Source: an uncultured Prevotellaceae bacterium (lineage in GTDB: Bacteria; Bacteroidota; Bacteroidia; Bacteroidales; Bacteroidaceae). Taken from it: a stretch of 64,000 nt of DNA. Position numbers and translations under genes: made by a program. Below the pieces are notes generated by a model, which was given only the letters and a program-made list of their open reading frames with translations, was not told where the DNA came from and did not search any database. Where the stretch lies: the NCBI GenBank assembly GCA_946415365.1, contig CAMKSE010000021.1, positions 21,057 to 85,056 on the forward strand. Direction: 5' to 3'. This document shows positions 27,493 to 36,494 of the stretch, piece after piece; the stretch's first letter is position 1, and every line of letters begins with the position of its first letter.

Positions 27493-27528
27493 AAAATGAG
27501 AGGCAGCCGTCGGGTTGCCTCTCATTTT
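27493..27528. terminator. Bidirectional terminator between convergent operons
   Basis: A perfect 13-bp stem, AAAATGAGAGGCA (27493-27505) with its complement at 27516-27528, and a 10-base loop. The T-rich tail on each strand means it can stop both the rsmI operon (plus) and the protease operon (minus), whose stop codon lies three bases beyond. Confidence 0.85.
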
Positions 27529-27530
27529 AA

Positions 27531-29177
27531 TTATTTGATGACCTTATTGCCGTCTATGATATAGATGCCGTGGGGTATGGTGTTTTCAGAAGTGCTCACC
27601 TTACGTCCTAGCAGGTCATAGATCCGACCAGACTTCTGCCTACCGTTGACTGACACCGATTGAATGGCAGTCGATGTATCGTATTCCGACAGATATTTAG
27701 GCTTGTCAGAGAGTGTCAGTTTACCATCTTCGTCGACAGTCAACTCATAACAGATAGGCCCTCCAGGGCATCTGACTGGCTGGTAGTCCTTCTCTAATAT
27801 GGATTTGGTCGCTATATAGAGCAGATAGTCACCAGAGGGGATACTGGTCAGGAAGACAGAATTCTCGTTTGCTGTCAAACCATAGTATGTTGTATAGATA
27901 TTTGTGGACGAACTGAGGCGAACCGCTTTCCCTTCCGTTTTGTCGCCATTTCTGGGCTGGGCATATACGACGATGTCGCCGACAAAGTAAAGGAAATGGA
28001 AATTATAAATACCGTCATGTTTTACTTTGAGGATCTTACCGTTCAGAGACATGTCATAAGGTGCATCATAAGCATACCATAAAGAATAGTATTCTTCGTC
28101 TGAATCGGGTTCTTCCTGGCACTTGAAGTCGAAGACCATTCCCTGTTGTGTAGAGTATGCGTACTTTTCTGGGTTCAGAAGGTCGATGTTGTAGAATCCG
28201 TCCTCATCGCCGTTCCATCCCCAGTTGACATGCACCAGTCCGTCGCTGTCGATACCGTCAAGGATAAAAGCGTGACCGTTAGTACCGGAAGCACCCACAT
28301 AGAGCAGTGGCTTTTTGGCCTCCAGCTGCGAATAGACAGTCTCTAACCACTCGGTGCGATCAAAGAAGTCGCGCTCATAAGCCTTGAGGGCGAGGGAGTC
28401 GTAGCGGAAATTGTAGGCCATACCGTGGGCTGCGACAATTTCTGAGGCAGCACTACCACCTGAACCGTAGGTCATATTAGTGGACAGACCGGCATCCTTC
28501 ATCAGGGTCGCAACAGCCAGTTTCTGCTCGTCGGTCGCCGAGGCATTGTACTTGTCCATCATCAGGCCCCATTGGTACTCACCCTTGATCTGCTCCGTAA
28601 CACGGGTGGAGTTCTCAGTGGTTGTATAATAGCCTTTACCTTTACCCTGGGCAGGGTAGTTGTAATACTTCATGACTTGTGCCATAGCTGTAGCCACACA
28701 TCCCGTCGGGGTGTGCTTACCGTTCAGTTCTGGGGTCAGGAGGTTATAGGGTGCTCCCTGTCCCCATTGGGTCTTGACAAACGGGGCCACCTCAGTGAAT
28801 GCGATTTCACGCGTGGCGGCATGACGTCCGTCAACACCTTGCTCAATATTGTGAGAGACGGTCTGCAGCCACCACTTCAAGCCACATGGCAGGTTGTCAG
28901 CATGATAAGGCCTGTCGGAGTATCCGATAATCGGTGTACAGTCATCATTACGGCTGACAATGACAAAACCCTGAGTGTCGTTACCATAGACACAATACAG
29001 GCGTTCTTCTGCCAGTTTGGTGATATCCAGCGCCGACCTGGTCTGCGCTCCCTTCCCCTGTAGTTTTGCTTGGGCTATAGAGAGCATCTCTCGCTCGGTG
29101 CGTTCACCGGCGAGAGATGTGCTTATTCCTGCAAGCAGGAAGAGGGAGGATATCAATAATATCCTGTGTCTTATCAT
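27531..29177 (-). CDS. C10-family cysteine protease with type IX secretion tail
   Basis: A 548-residue secreted peptidase. A signal peptide is followed by an inhibitory prodomain (ERLYCVYGNDTQGFVIVSRND, GYSDRPYHADNLP) and the SpeB/interpain-like catalytic domain. The nucleophile Cys160 is in TPTGCVATAMAQVMKYYNYP, and His302 is in TNGHAFILDGID with the following LVHVNWGWNGDEDG. A beta-rich region and the C-terminal GRKVSTSENTIPHGIYII fit a type IX sorting domain, so it is probably exported to the surface by the T9SS. It is the last gene of a SusC/SusD operon and shares the bidirectional terminator. It resembles interpain of Prevotella intermedia. Substrates are not predictable. Confidence 0.92.
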   Translation of the reverse strand: MIRHRILLISSLFLLAGISTSLAGERTEREMLSIAQAKLQGKGAQTRSALDITKLAEERLYCVYGNDTQGFVIVSRNDDCTPIIGYSDRPYHADNLPCGLKWWLQTVSHNIEQGVDGRHAATREIAFTEVAPFVKTQWGQGAPYNLLTPELNGKHTPTGCVATAMAQVMKYYNYPAQGKGKGYYTTTENSTRVTEQIKGEYQWGLMMDKYNASATDEQKLAVATLMKDAGLSTNMTYGSGGSAASEIVAAHGMAYNFRYDSLALKAYERDFFDRTEWLETVYSQLEAKKPLLYVGASGTNGHAFILDGIDSDGLVHVNWGWNGDEDGFYNIDLLNPEKYAYSTQQGMVFDFKCQEEPDSDEEYYSLWYAYDAPYDMSLNGKILKVKHDGIYNFHFLYFVGDIVVYAQPRNGDKTEGKAVRLSSSTNIYTTYYGLTANENSVFLTSIPSGDYLLYIATKSILEKDYQPVRCPGGPICYELTVDEDGKLTLSDKPKYLSEYDTSTAIQSVSVNGRQKSGRIYDLLGRKVSTSENTIPHGIYIIDGNKVIK

Positions 29178-29178
29178 C

Positions 29179-29994
29179 TTACTGATGTTCCATTGTCAGG
29201 TAGAAGTAACCGAAGTCACCTGCACCACACTGAGCTGCCATTGACGTACTCTCCATCTTTCCACCCAAAGCGGTGAACTGGAAGTAAACGCAGTCAGTAT
29301 ATACGCCCTCATCGAGATCAATACCACGGAGCCATACATCACCATAGGTGTTGTGTACATAAATCACCTGCATGTTAGGAACGGTGATGATGCCAGTTTC
29401 AGCGTCGTACTGACCCTGAACGGTCATACCGCCACCCCAGATGTTGGTGATGTTCACGATGGTGGGATCAGCCTCGTCGAAGGTGATGGTCATCTCGTAA
29501 GTCTCAGCAGCAGGCGTCCAGGTCACATGGTCGTCTTCCACATCCCACTCAGTAACAGTGTATGTTCCGTCAAGCGGGAAGATTGGAGCCTTCGGTGTGG
29601 TCACCGACTGGGGCTCGGTCACAATCAGACCTGCAGTACGGGTCATGGCGTATGCACGGACATAATAGGTTGTCTGCTCTGCCAGACCGGCAAAGTCGAT
29701 AGAGAACGATGATACTACGGTATCATTGGGAATAGAGGTAATGCCCTTAGCGAAGTCAGCGCTTGCGCAAAGCTGAATACCCTCTTCGATCACTTCCGAC
29801 TCTGAACCTACATTAGCCGAAGCAGTGATGGTCTGGAAGTCGACAGCGGAAACGCTACCCAGTGAAATGGTTGCAGAAGAGGCCTTCTCATACTGGGCAT
29901 CGATGGTTGCCTTGTCATCCATGGTCTTGTCGCAACTCGTCAGTGAGAAAGCAAAAGCCATGCATGGAATCATCAATTTAAATATATTCTTCAT
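29179..29994 (-). CDS. Fibronectin-III-like lipoprotein of the protease locus
   Basis: A 271-residue lipoprotein (lipobox LTSC, Cys near 21). Residues about 40-130 form an Fn3-like beta-sandwich with the pattern TITASANVGSESEVIEEGIQ and LAEQTTYYVRAYAMTR, typical of Bacteroidetes surface lipoproteins. The C-terminal half (PLDGTYTVTEWDVEDDHVTW) resembles a lipocalin-like or DUF4961-type beta barrel. It probably sits on the cell surface and helps bind the substrate of the adjacent SusCD pair. Its stop lies one base before the protease start, so the two are coupled. ATG 29994 gives the best lipoprotein signal. Ligand unknown. Confidence 0.65.
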   Translation of the reverse strand: MKNIFKLMIPCMAFAFSLTSCDKTMDDKATIDAQYEKASSATISLGSVSAVDFQTITASANVGSESEVIEEGIQLCASADFAKGITSIPNDTVVSSFSIDFAGLAEQTTYYVRAYAMTRTAGLIVTEPQSVTTPKAPIFPLDGTYTVTEWDVEDDHVTWTPAAETYEMTITFDEADPTIVNITNIWGGGMTVQGQYDAETGIITVPNMQVIYVHNTYGDVWLRGIDLDEGVYTDCVYFQFTALGGKMESTSMAAQCGAGDFGYFYLTMEHQ

Positions 29995-30023
29995 AATTCT
30001 TAATCTCCTATACATTTATATTA

Positions 30024-31505
30024 TTATGGGTTCTGCTCACTATCCTGGATATGAGAGTTCTCCTGCATCTCAGTCTGCGGAATCTGATAGGTCCAGCGTA
30101 CGTCGAAGGCGGGAATGGTGTGCAGGTAACCAGCCAGGTGGTTGCTACCTTCGTAGTTACGGTCGATACCACGGTTGTTACGTTTCAGGTCGAAGTATGC
30201 GAAACCCTCGCCCCAGAGTTCGATGCGGCGCTGCAGCAGGATGTCATCAACAGAAACGGTTGACTGGCTCCAGCTGGGCTGACGGTTCTTCATCAACTCT
30301 CCAAGTACTGTGGCAGCCTGAGCATTCTGTCCCTGACGTGCCAGTGCCTCAGCCTCGATGAGCACCATCTCGGCAGCACGCATATAGATGTAGTGCATGC
30401 ACCAGTCGCCAGTGCTACCGAACTTCAGGTTGGCATAAGGCAGACGTGCACCGCTGGTAGGCTGGGTAGCATCGCCCTCTGCATCATTGAACAGAGTCTT
30501 ACGATAGTCGTCGTCGGCAATCTGGCTGTACAGACGAGCGTCGATCAACTTGGCGCAGTAGTTCATACCTGCATAGCCGGGAGCCAGGTTGGAGATGTGA
30601 GAGAAATAAGAGGCGTAGGTTGTCTCTGTCTCAGGAGTGTGGATGAAGCCCCACATCACGTCGTTGGTGTTCAATGACATGAAACCGTCGTGCAACTCGG
30701 CATTGCCGCGCTGGGCATAGCCCTGGCGGGCGGCATTGGCAGTGCTGGCGGCCTTGTCCCACTGCTGGGTAAGCAGATAGTAGCGTGCCAGCAGACCCTG
30801 AGCGACACTGAGGTCGACATAGTTCTTAGACGGACGCGTATAGTTGGCAGCCGACAGGTTATCCACTGCAGCCGTCAGATCCTTCTCGGCCTGATCCAGC
30901 ACATCGCCTACGGTGTTACGACCCTTCAGAGCATCGAGCTCGTCAAGAGAGTAACCGTCAGCTGATGTCAGGATGATGGGCACACCAGGAGCCGAGCGGT
31001 TGATGGAACCGTCCTGATTCATGTAGGTCTGGTAAATCTGGGGCAGGTAGGTGTAAGCCATACCACGGATAGCAAGTGCCTCACCCAACAGAGCCTTCTC
31101 ACCAGCAGTAGAGGCACCCTCTGGGAAAGAACTGATGATATCGTTAGCCTTTGCGATATCGGTGTAGAACAACTCCCAGTCCTGATTGGTACGACGGTAG
31201 TTGAACTCGCGGTTGTCGAAGTCATAGTCATAGCAGAACCAGTGGAAGGCACTGACAGCGATGTCCTCGCTCATCATGTCCTTGGCGAGTAATACAGACA
31301 TCAGACCGAAAGTGTCGTGATTGGTAGTGTACTCTACCTGCCAAGACCAAATACCATTGAGGAATACGTCCGGATTGCGTCCGGCAGCCTCACCGGCAGC
31401 CTGGGCGTCAAGGTGGCGTGTGTATTCCGTATCAAGATAGTCGCTGCTGCACGAGCCAAGTGCCAGTGCCAGCAGACCCATTGACATATATTTTAATACT
31501 TTCAT
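30024..31505 (-). CDS. SusD-like lipoprotein (protease locus)
   Basis: A 493-residue lipoprotein (lipobox LGSC, Cys near 19). The SusD scaffold appears as EALAIRGMAYTYLPQIYQTYM, LLARYYLLTQQWDKAASTA and AEMVLIEAEALARQGQ; the C terminus has LQRRIELWGEGFAYFDLKRN and VRWTYQIPQTEMQENSHI, diagnostic of the family. It would form the lid of the SusC importer encoded just upstream. It is 27 bases after susC and 29 bases before the Fn3 lipoprotein. With a protease instead of glycosidases nearby, the likely cargo is peptide or glycopeptide, which is an inference. Confidence 0.93.
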   Translation of the reverse strand: MKVLKYMSMGLLALALGSCSSDYLDTEYTRHLDAQAAGEAAGRNPDVFLNGIWSWQVEYTTNHDTFGLMSVLLAKDMMSEDIAVSAFHWFCYDYDFDNREFNYRRTNQDWELFYTDIAKANDIISSFPEGASTAGEKALLGEALAIRGMAYTYLPQIYQTYMNQDGSINRSAPGVPIILTSADGYSLDELDALKGRNTVGDVLDQAEKDLTAAVDNLSAANYTRPSKNYVDLSVAQGLLARYYLLTQQWDKAASTANAARQGYAQRGNAELHDGFMSLNTNDVMWGFIHTPETETTYASYFSHISNLAPGYAGMNYCAKLIDARLYSQIADDDYRKTLFNDAEGDATQPTSGARLPYANLKFGSTGDWCMHYIYMRAAEMVLIEAEALARQGQNAQAATVLGELMKNRQPSWSQSTVSVDDILLQRRIELWGEGFAYFDLKRNNRGIDRNYEGSNHLAGYLHTIPAFDVRWTYQIPQTEMQENSHIQDSEQNP

Positions 31506-31532
31506 ATTACTTCTTGTTTTTATATTGTTGAA

Positions 31533-34500
31533 TTAGAACTGCAGATTGAGACCAACTGAATAAGAGCTAAGAGCTGAATAGCTGGCAATATCATTGTATC
31601 CATTAAAGCTGTAACGTGGGTCAAAGCCCTTACGTACTGACTTGAACCAGATATTGTCGCCAGTCAGGTAAATGCGCAGGTTGGTAATACCTGTAGATGC
31701 AAGCACTTTCTTTGGGAAGGTGTAGCCCAGTGTTATGTTGCGCAGGCTGAAGTAGTTACCCTTCACCAGGAAATAGTCGGAAGTAGAATCGATACCGGCA
31801 TTCTGGTTACCGAAGTTCAGTGCGGGGATGTCAGTGTCGGTGTGGGCGGGAGTCCAGCGGTTGAACATATCCTTGTGGAAGTTCTCACCATTGTCACCGG
31901 AATTCATCAGGTTGGCATAGTTCTGATCCAGAACCCATCCGCCAAGCTGGAAGGCTGTGGCGATGCTCAGGTCTACACCGTAAGCTGTCAGAGTGGTTGA
32001 GAAACCACCGACCAGGTCAGGAATAGCCGACTTTCCGGTCTGGCGCAGTGTAGCATCGGATGTCTTGTTGACAATCTTCACCTCTTCGATAATCTCGTCA
32101 CCATTCTCGTCGCGAACATACTTGCCATTCTCGTCGGTCTTGTAGACGTACTTATTATATTGAGGCAGACCATTGGTAGGATCAACGCCTACATACTCAT
32201 AGCGGTACCAGTCATAGAGGCTGCCACCGAGCTTACGCCAGTAGCGACCAGCCTGATAGCCGTTGGGGAATTCGTCGGCAGGCTTTGAGTCGGGCAGACG
32301 GGTCAGCTCGTTCTTGTAGTGGGTCAGGTTCAGAGATGCATTCCAGACGATGTCCTTCGTCTTGATGATGTCACCGCTGATCTCAAGCTCGATACCGGTG
32401 TTCTTCATGTTCATCTCGTTCTTCCAGATATAGCTGGGGTTACCCTCAGACTTAGCGAGCGGGCTCTGGTAGAGCATGTCGCGAGTCTCCTTGATGAAGA
32501 AGTCGAAGCCGATGTTCAGACGGTTCCAAAGTGTAGCCTCGAAACCGGCGTTGAAGTTGCGGCTCTTCTCCCATGTCAGGTCGGGATTACCGCGCAGCCA
32601 CTTGCTGAATGCAGCAGAGCCGTCAACACGGTTCACCTCGTAGAGGTCGCTGTAAACGTGAATGATATCATTGCCGTCAGCATCGAGCAGGTGGTCGTTA
32701 CCCTGAGTACCGTAACTCACCTTTACCTTCAGGTTGTTCAGCCAGTCCACATCCTTCAGGAAGGCCTCTTCCTTCAGACGCCAAGAACCACCGATAGCCC
32801 AGAACGTACCCCAGCGGTTATCCTTGTGGAAACGAGAAGAACCGTCGCGACGGATACTGGCTGTGAAATAGTACTTGTCTGCGTAGTTGTACTCACCCTT
32901 TACGAAGTAACCCTCGAGGGCATACTCTGTAGTGTAAGAATCAAGCTCCTGATATTGTGCAGCGTTAGAGAACTCAGGATTGTTGACGTCAGAGAACTGA
33001 GTCATGTGACCATACATCCATCTGAAGTCGTCTTTCTTGTTCTCATGACCGAGGAGGATGTGCACGTTGTGCAGACCTGCGAAGGTGTGGTTCCAGTCAA
33101 TCAGCTCGTTAACGTTCAGAGCGCCAGTGCGATAATACTCCTTATAGCCGCGACCACCAACATTCTTGGCATCACCGCCGACTGGCGTGTAGAAGTAGTT
33201 ATAATATGTATTGAATACGTCGTAAGCCACGTTGGCGGTGAACTTAAAGTCGTTCAGGAAGGTCCACTCGAAGTAACCGCGAGAACTGACGTTGTCACGC
33301 TCAGTACGGCGGATGCTTGACTCAGCGGCTGCCAGTGGGTTCTGCTCAGAAGCATATGGACGGGTGTATTCAGTACCCCAGTCATACTGGCACCTACCCT
33401 GATCGTCGAGCCAGAGGCTGCCGTCTTCCTTATAAAGATAGATAGGATAGATCGGGGCGATGCTCTGGGTGAACATGAAGACGTTCGAGTAGTTAGAAGA
33501 CTCTTGACCGAAGCGCTTATAATCGGTATGGGCGTAAGCTATATTACCACCCACACGGATGTACTTGCCGATGGTTTGGTCAACCTTCACACGACCATTG
33601 TAACGATCAAAGCCAGAACCAACCATGTAACCTTCATCCTTCAGATAACCTATAGAGGCGAAAGCCTTGGTGGTCTCAGAACCTCCGGAGAAGTTCACAT
33701 TGTACTCCTGACGGCTACCGTTCTTAAATGGATCCTCAGACCAGTCGTCGGTCCATTTCTTCTGTGTGGCGTTAGGATTCAGCTTACCGGTCATCGGGTT
33801 GATCAGCTCATTGTCGGCAACACCCTTGAAGGCATTGTATTTCAAGTTTCCGTCGATCAGGTGCTGGGCTGCGTAGATACTAGCACCACCGTAACCCATC
33901 TGCTCAACGAGGCTGTTACGATATGACTCGTACATCATCTCATAGTATTCACCAGCATCTGTAATGATGTCATAGGTGGGAACGCCACGGGTGTTGAAAC
34001 CATAGCGGGCGTCGAAGTTGATGTTCACCTTGCCGGTCTTACCGGTCTTGGTGGTAATCATGATCACACCGTTAGAACCACGTGCACCGTACATAGAGTT
34101 GGCGGCAGCGTCCTTCAGAATGGTCATCGACTCGATATCCTGTGTGGGGATGGAGTTCAGCGAACCCTCATAAGGCACACCGTCGACCACGATCAGAGGC
34201 TCCTGAGAAGCACTAATTGAACCAATACCACGGATACGGATGTTGGCTCCGGAACCAGGCGTACCAGATGAAGAGGTAATCTGCACACCAGCGGCAGCAC
34301 CTTCAAGGGCCTTACCGAGGTTAGACACCTGCATCTTCTCCAGTTTCTCACCCTTCACAGTAGCGGCAGAACCGGTGAATGAAGATTTCTTCTGTGTACC
34401 GTAGGCCACCACGATCACCTCGTCGAGGGCTGCAGCGTCAGACTGCAGGAAGACGCGCATGCCGTTCTTGGCCTTCAAGGTCTTACTCACATAGCCCAGA

Positions 34501-34724
34501 TACGAAATCGTAAGCTGGTCCTTTCCTTCGGGAAGGGCGATGCTGAATCGTCCGTTCACGTCGGTCAACATACCAGTACTTGTGCCGTCAACTCTGACTG
34601 CAGCGCCGATAATCGGCTGGCCGTCTTCCTGTGAGAGCACGGTACCAGACACTTTTGTCTGTGCCAGCGCACTTCCTGCAAAGAGGAAGAGGCTGATCAT
34701 AAACATCGTTAGTCTTTCTTTCAT
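31533..34724 (-). CDS. SusC-like TonB-dependent importer (protease locus)
   Basis: A 1063-residue outer-membrane protein. A signal peptide ending in SALAQ precedes a carboxypeptidase-like domain (VSGTVLSQEDGQPIIGAAV), the TonB-box-like DEVIVVAYGTQKK, a plug with IRIRGIGSISASQEPLIVVD and ILKDAAANSMYGARGSNGVI, and a barrel ending in SVGLNLQF. It would import substrate captured by the following SusD protein. The gene order susC-susD-Fn3 lipoprotein-protease has no glycosidase or HTCS, unlike the galactan locus. A -7-like box lies 122 bases upstream and the leader contains a stem-loop. Confidence 0.95.
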   Translation of the reverse strand: MKERLTMFMISLFLFAGSALAQTKVSGTVLSQEDGQPIIGAAVRVDGTSTGMLTDVNGRFSIALPEGKDQLTISYLGYVSKTLKAKNGMRVFLQSDAAALDEVIVVAYGTQKKSSFTGSAATVKGEKLEKMQVSNLGKALEGAAAGVQITSSSGTPGSGANIRIRGIGSISASQEPLIVVDGVPYEGSLNSIPTQDIESMTILKDAAANSMYGARGSNGVIMITTKTGKTGKVNINFDARYGFNTRGVPTYDIITDAGEYYEMMYESYRNSLVEQMGYGGASIYAAQHLIDGNLKYNAFKGVADNELINPMTGKLNPNATQKKWTDDWSEDPFKNGSRQEYNVNFSGGSETTKAFASIGYLKDEGYMVGSGFDRYNGRVKVDQTIGKYIRVGGNIAYAHTDYKRFGQESSNYSNVFMFTQSIAPIYPIYLYKEDGSLWLDDQGRCQYDWGTEYTRPYASEQNPLAAAESSIRRTERDNVSSRGYFEWTFLNDFKFTANVAYDVFNTYYNYFYTPVGGDAKNVGGRGYKEYYRTGALNVNELIDWNHTFAGLHNVHILLGHENKKDDFRWMYGHMTQFSDVNNPEFSNAAQYQELDSYTTEYALEGYFVKGEYNYADKYYFTASIRRDGSSRFHKDNRWGTFWAIGGSWRLKEEAFLKDVDWLNNLKVKVSYGTQGNDHLLDADGNDIIHVYSDLYEVNRVDGSAAFSKWLRGNPDLTWEKSRNFNAGFEATLWNRLNIGFDFFIKETRDMLYQSPLAKSEGNPSYIWKNEMNMKNTGIELEISGDIIKTKDIVWNASLNLTHYKNELTRLPDSKPADEFPNGYQAGRYWRKLGGSLYDWYRYEYVGVDPTNGLPQYNKYVYKTDENGKYVRDENGDEIIEEVKIVNKTSDATLRQTGKSAIPDLVGGFSTTLTAYGVDLSIATAFQLGGWVLDQNYANLMNSGDNGENFHKDMFNRWTPAHTDTDIPALNFGNQNAGIDSTSDYFLVKGNYFSLRNITLGYTFPKKVLASTGITNLRIYLTGDNIWFKSVRKGFDPRYSFNGYNDIASYSALSSYSVGLNLQF

Positions 34725-34788
34725 AAATCTCTCTCTTTTGATTTTGATTAATAATATATATAAATAATGTGTAAATAATCCTACACTA

Positions 34789-34815
34789 CGTCATTTCTCC
34801 ACGCTGGAGATGACG
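34789..34815 (-). promoter_or_regulatory. Leader stem-loop of protease-locus susC
   Basis: CGTCAT (34789-34794) and CTCCA pair with TGGAG and ATGACG (34805-34815) around a CGC loop, with a two-base bulge. It lies in the predicted 5' leader, about 65 bases before the ATG, and could modulate translation or act as a processing signal. No function is established. Confidence 0.4.
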
Positions 34816-34845
34816 ATTTTATGGCTTTAAATCCAATTCAGTCTG

Positions 34846-34853
34846 CAAAAATA
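34846..34853 (-). promoter_or_regulatory. Candidate -7 box of protease-locus susC
   Basis: The minus strand reads TATTTTTG (TAnnTTTG), about 121 bases before the ATG. No TTTG box is found at 19-21 bases, so the promoter may depend on an activator or an ECF sigma factor. Confidence 0.35.
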
Positions 34854-35061
34854 CTGCATAATTTTCTGAAAAACGAATAATTTTATAAAAAAGATACAAT
34901 TCCCTATTATTTTTTAACATTTCAACCGTTTAACATTGATTTGCATCATGTTGTAAATAGTTTGGTGTGGTTTTTTAATAAATAGTAAGTATACAACCTG
35001 TTTAAAGCGTCTAAAGTGTCGGATTCCACCTTATTATATTTTAGGGAGCATCATTGTGTCA

Positions 35062-35150
35062 GAAAAATTCTCGAGAGAATTTTGGAGTTTGCAGGCGGTA
35101 AAGTCGGAGTTTAGTCTATCTAAACCTCTAAATTCTCACGAGAATTTTTC
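35062..35150. repeat. Imperfect inverted repeat element (29-bp arms)
   Basis: Arms at 35062-35090 and 35122-35150 match at 25 of 29 positions and each contains the near-palindrome ATTCTCGAGAGAAT or its variant with CGTGAG. The 31-base centre can form a smaller hairpin GTTTAG/CTAAAC. It looks like a REP- or MITE-like intergenic element. Confidence 0.6.
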
Positions 35151-35240
35151 GGAGTACTCTGTACGCTCTCATTTTCAGGCCTTTATGGAGATGAGGTTTA
35201 GACGGCTTAGACAATTGTTCAAAAGGGATGGGAGGTGTTT

Positions 35241-35693
35241 TTACCGTTTTGACTTGAAGAAGTCCTGCATCAGTTGCCTACATTCATTTTCGAGGATTCC
35301 TCCGATGACTGTAGCCTTAGGATGCATGGCTCTTGGGGCATACTCATGATAGCCCCGCTTCTCATCGGCTGTGCCATAGACGATGCGTGGTATCTGAGCC
35401 CAGCCGATGGCTCCGGCACACATCGTACAAGGCTCGACAGTAACATAGAGCGTACACTCCGTCAGATACTTCCCGCCAAGAGTATTCGCTGCTGCCGTGA
35501 TAGCTTGCATCTCGGCATGGGCAGTCACATCGCAGAGCGTTTCCGTAAGGTTGTGGGCACGTGACAAGATACGGTCCTTGCATACAACAACTGCCCCGAT
35601 GGGAATCTCACCGGCTTCGTATGCAATATGTGCCTCGTCGAGGGCACGCTGCATATAGAACTCGTCTTTTTTCTGCTGTTCTTCTGTAATCAT
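35241..35693 (-). CDS. tadA: tRNA-specific adenosine deaminase TadA
   Basis: A 150-residue zinc deaminase. The metal-binding and catalytic HAE is in DVTAHAEMQAI, and the two zinc Cys are in TVEPCTMCAGAIG. The helix IPIGAVVV and the tail ILENECRQLMQDFFKSKR are typical. It converts adenosine 34 to inosine in the tRNA-Arg(ACG) wobble position. ATG 35693 is preferred; the alternative upstream codons fall inside promoter-like sequence. A TACCTTTG box ends four bases before this ATG, so the mRNA may be leaderless. It is divergent from birA. Confidence 0.93.
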   Translation of the reverse strand: MITEEQQKKDEFYMQRALDEAHIAYEAGEIPIGAVVVCKDRILSRAHNLTETLCDVTAHAEMQAITAAANTLGGKYLTECTLYVTVEPCTMCAGAIGWAQIPRIVYGTADEKRGYHEYAPRAMHPKATVIGGILENECRQLMQDFFKSKR

Positions 35694-35697
35694 GGCG

Positions 35698-35705
35698 CAA
35701 AGGTA
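35698..35705 (-). promoter_or_regulatory. -7 box of tadA
   Basis: The minus strand reads TACCTTTG, ending four bases before the tadA ATG; at the -33 position a near match TCTG is found 20 bases upstream. A leaderless transcript is predicted. Confidence 0.5.
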
Positions 35706-35747
35706 CAAAAAAATCCAGGATTACACAGATTATCTCAGAATATTTTG

Positions 35748-35755
35748 TATCTTTG
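35748..35755 (+). promoter_or_regulatory. -7 box of birA
   Basis: TATCTTTG ends ten bases before the birA ATG, predicting a very short leader. No consensus -33 box was found. Confidence 0.5.
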
Positions 35756-35765
35756 CAAGCGAGTT

Positions 35766-36464
35766 ATGGACTTTCAGATTATTCATATTGACGAGACTGA
35801 CTCTACAAACCGTTGGCTTAGGGAAAACGGGCTTGGGGAGATGGTGGTTGTAGCCGACTACCAAACGGCAGGCAGAGGCTGCGGCTCAAACTCCTGGGAA
35901 AGTGAGCGGGGTAAGAACCTGACGTTCTCAATGCTGATCCATCCGGATGGAATCTCTGCACGGCGACAGTTCCATATCTCGATGGCTGTGTCGTTGGCCG
36001 TGTGCGAAGCCCTCGGACAGCATATCGGCGACCTGAGCATCAAGTGGCCCAACGACATCTATTGGCGCAATGGGAAGATTGGTGGCATTTTGATTGAGAA
36101 CCAGTTGCAGGGGGACATCATCAAGGCCAGTATTATTGGTATCGGTCTGAACGTGAACCAACAGGAATTTAAGAGCGATGCGCCCAACCCTGTGTCGCTG
36201 TGGCAGATTACCGGACAGGAAGCTGACCGCCAGAAGTTGCTCGACGATATTCTGTGCTGTCTGGGGCATTGTCTCTATCAGAACGTCAGGCAGCAGTATC
36301 TGCAGATGCTTTATCGTCGTAAGGGCTTCCATCCCTATACCGATAAGGATGGGGCGTTCATGGCGGAGATTGTGGATGTGGAAGATGATGGACACCTCTT
36401 GTTGCTTGATGATTCAGGCCAACGGCGTAGGTATGCCTTTAAGGAAGTGCAGTTCGTAGTTTAG
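35766..36464 (+). CDS. birA: Biotin-protein ligase BirA (no DNA-binding domain)
   Basis: A 232-residue biotin-acetyl-CoA-carboxylase ligase. The biotin and ATP site motif is QTAGRGCGSNSWESE, and KWPNDIYWRNGKIGGILIEN is the second signature. The C terminus is a short SH3-like domain (EIVDVEDDGHLLLLDDSGQ). The N-terminal helix-turn-helix of the E. coli bifunctional form is absent, so it should not act as a repressor. It attaches biotin to carboxyl carrier proteins in the cytoplasm. It is divergent from tadA and followed by pyrH after 30 bases. Confidence 0.92.
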   Translation: MDFQIIHIDETDSTNRWLRENGLGEMVVVADYQTAGRGCGSNSWESERGKNLTFSMLIHPDGISARRQFHISMAVSLAVCEALGQHIGDLSIKWPNDIYWRNGKIGGILIENQLQGDIIKASIIGIGLNVNQQEFKSDAPNPVSLWQITGQEADRQKLLDDILCCLGHCLYQNVRQQYLQMLYRRKGFHPYTDKDGAFMAEIVDVEDDGHLLLLDDSGQRRRYAFKEVQFVV

Positions 36465-36494
36465 TTGATTTTTTTACTGTTTATATTGATTGAT

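Larger units (their letters stand above)
34725..35240. other. 516-base intergenic region with promoter, leader hairpin and inverted repeat
   Basis: No convincing gene is present. From left to right it holds the 5' leader of the second susC with a stem-loop, a -7-like box, an AT-rich stretch without recognisable features (about 34860-35040), and an imperfect 29-bp inverted repeat. A 97-codon plus-strand frame from 35056 runs through the repeat and into tadA antisense and is judged not to be a gene. Confidence 0.6.

Noticed and set aside
32319..33320. 333-codon plus-strand frame antisense to the second susC
   Set aside because: Stop-free run caused by the codon bias of susC; Val-rich, no recognisable domain, and susC is unambiguous.
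35056..35349. 97-codon plus-strand frame through the inverted repeat
   Set aside because: It starts inside the repeat element and ends antisense within tadA; no family resemblance and no promoter.
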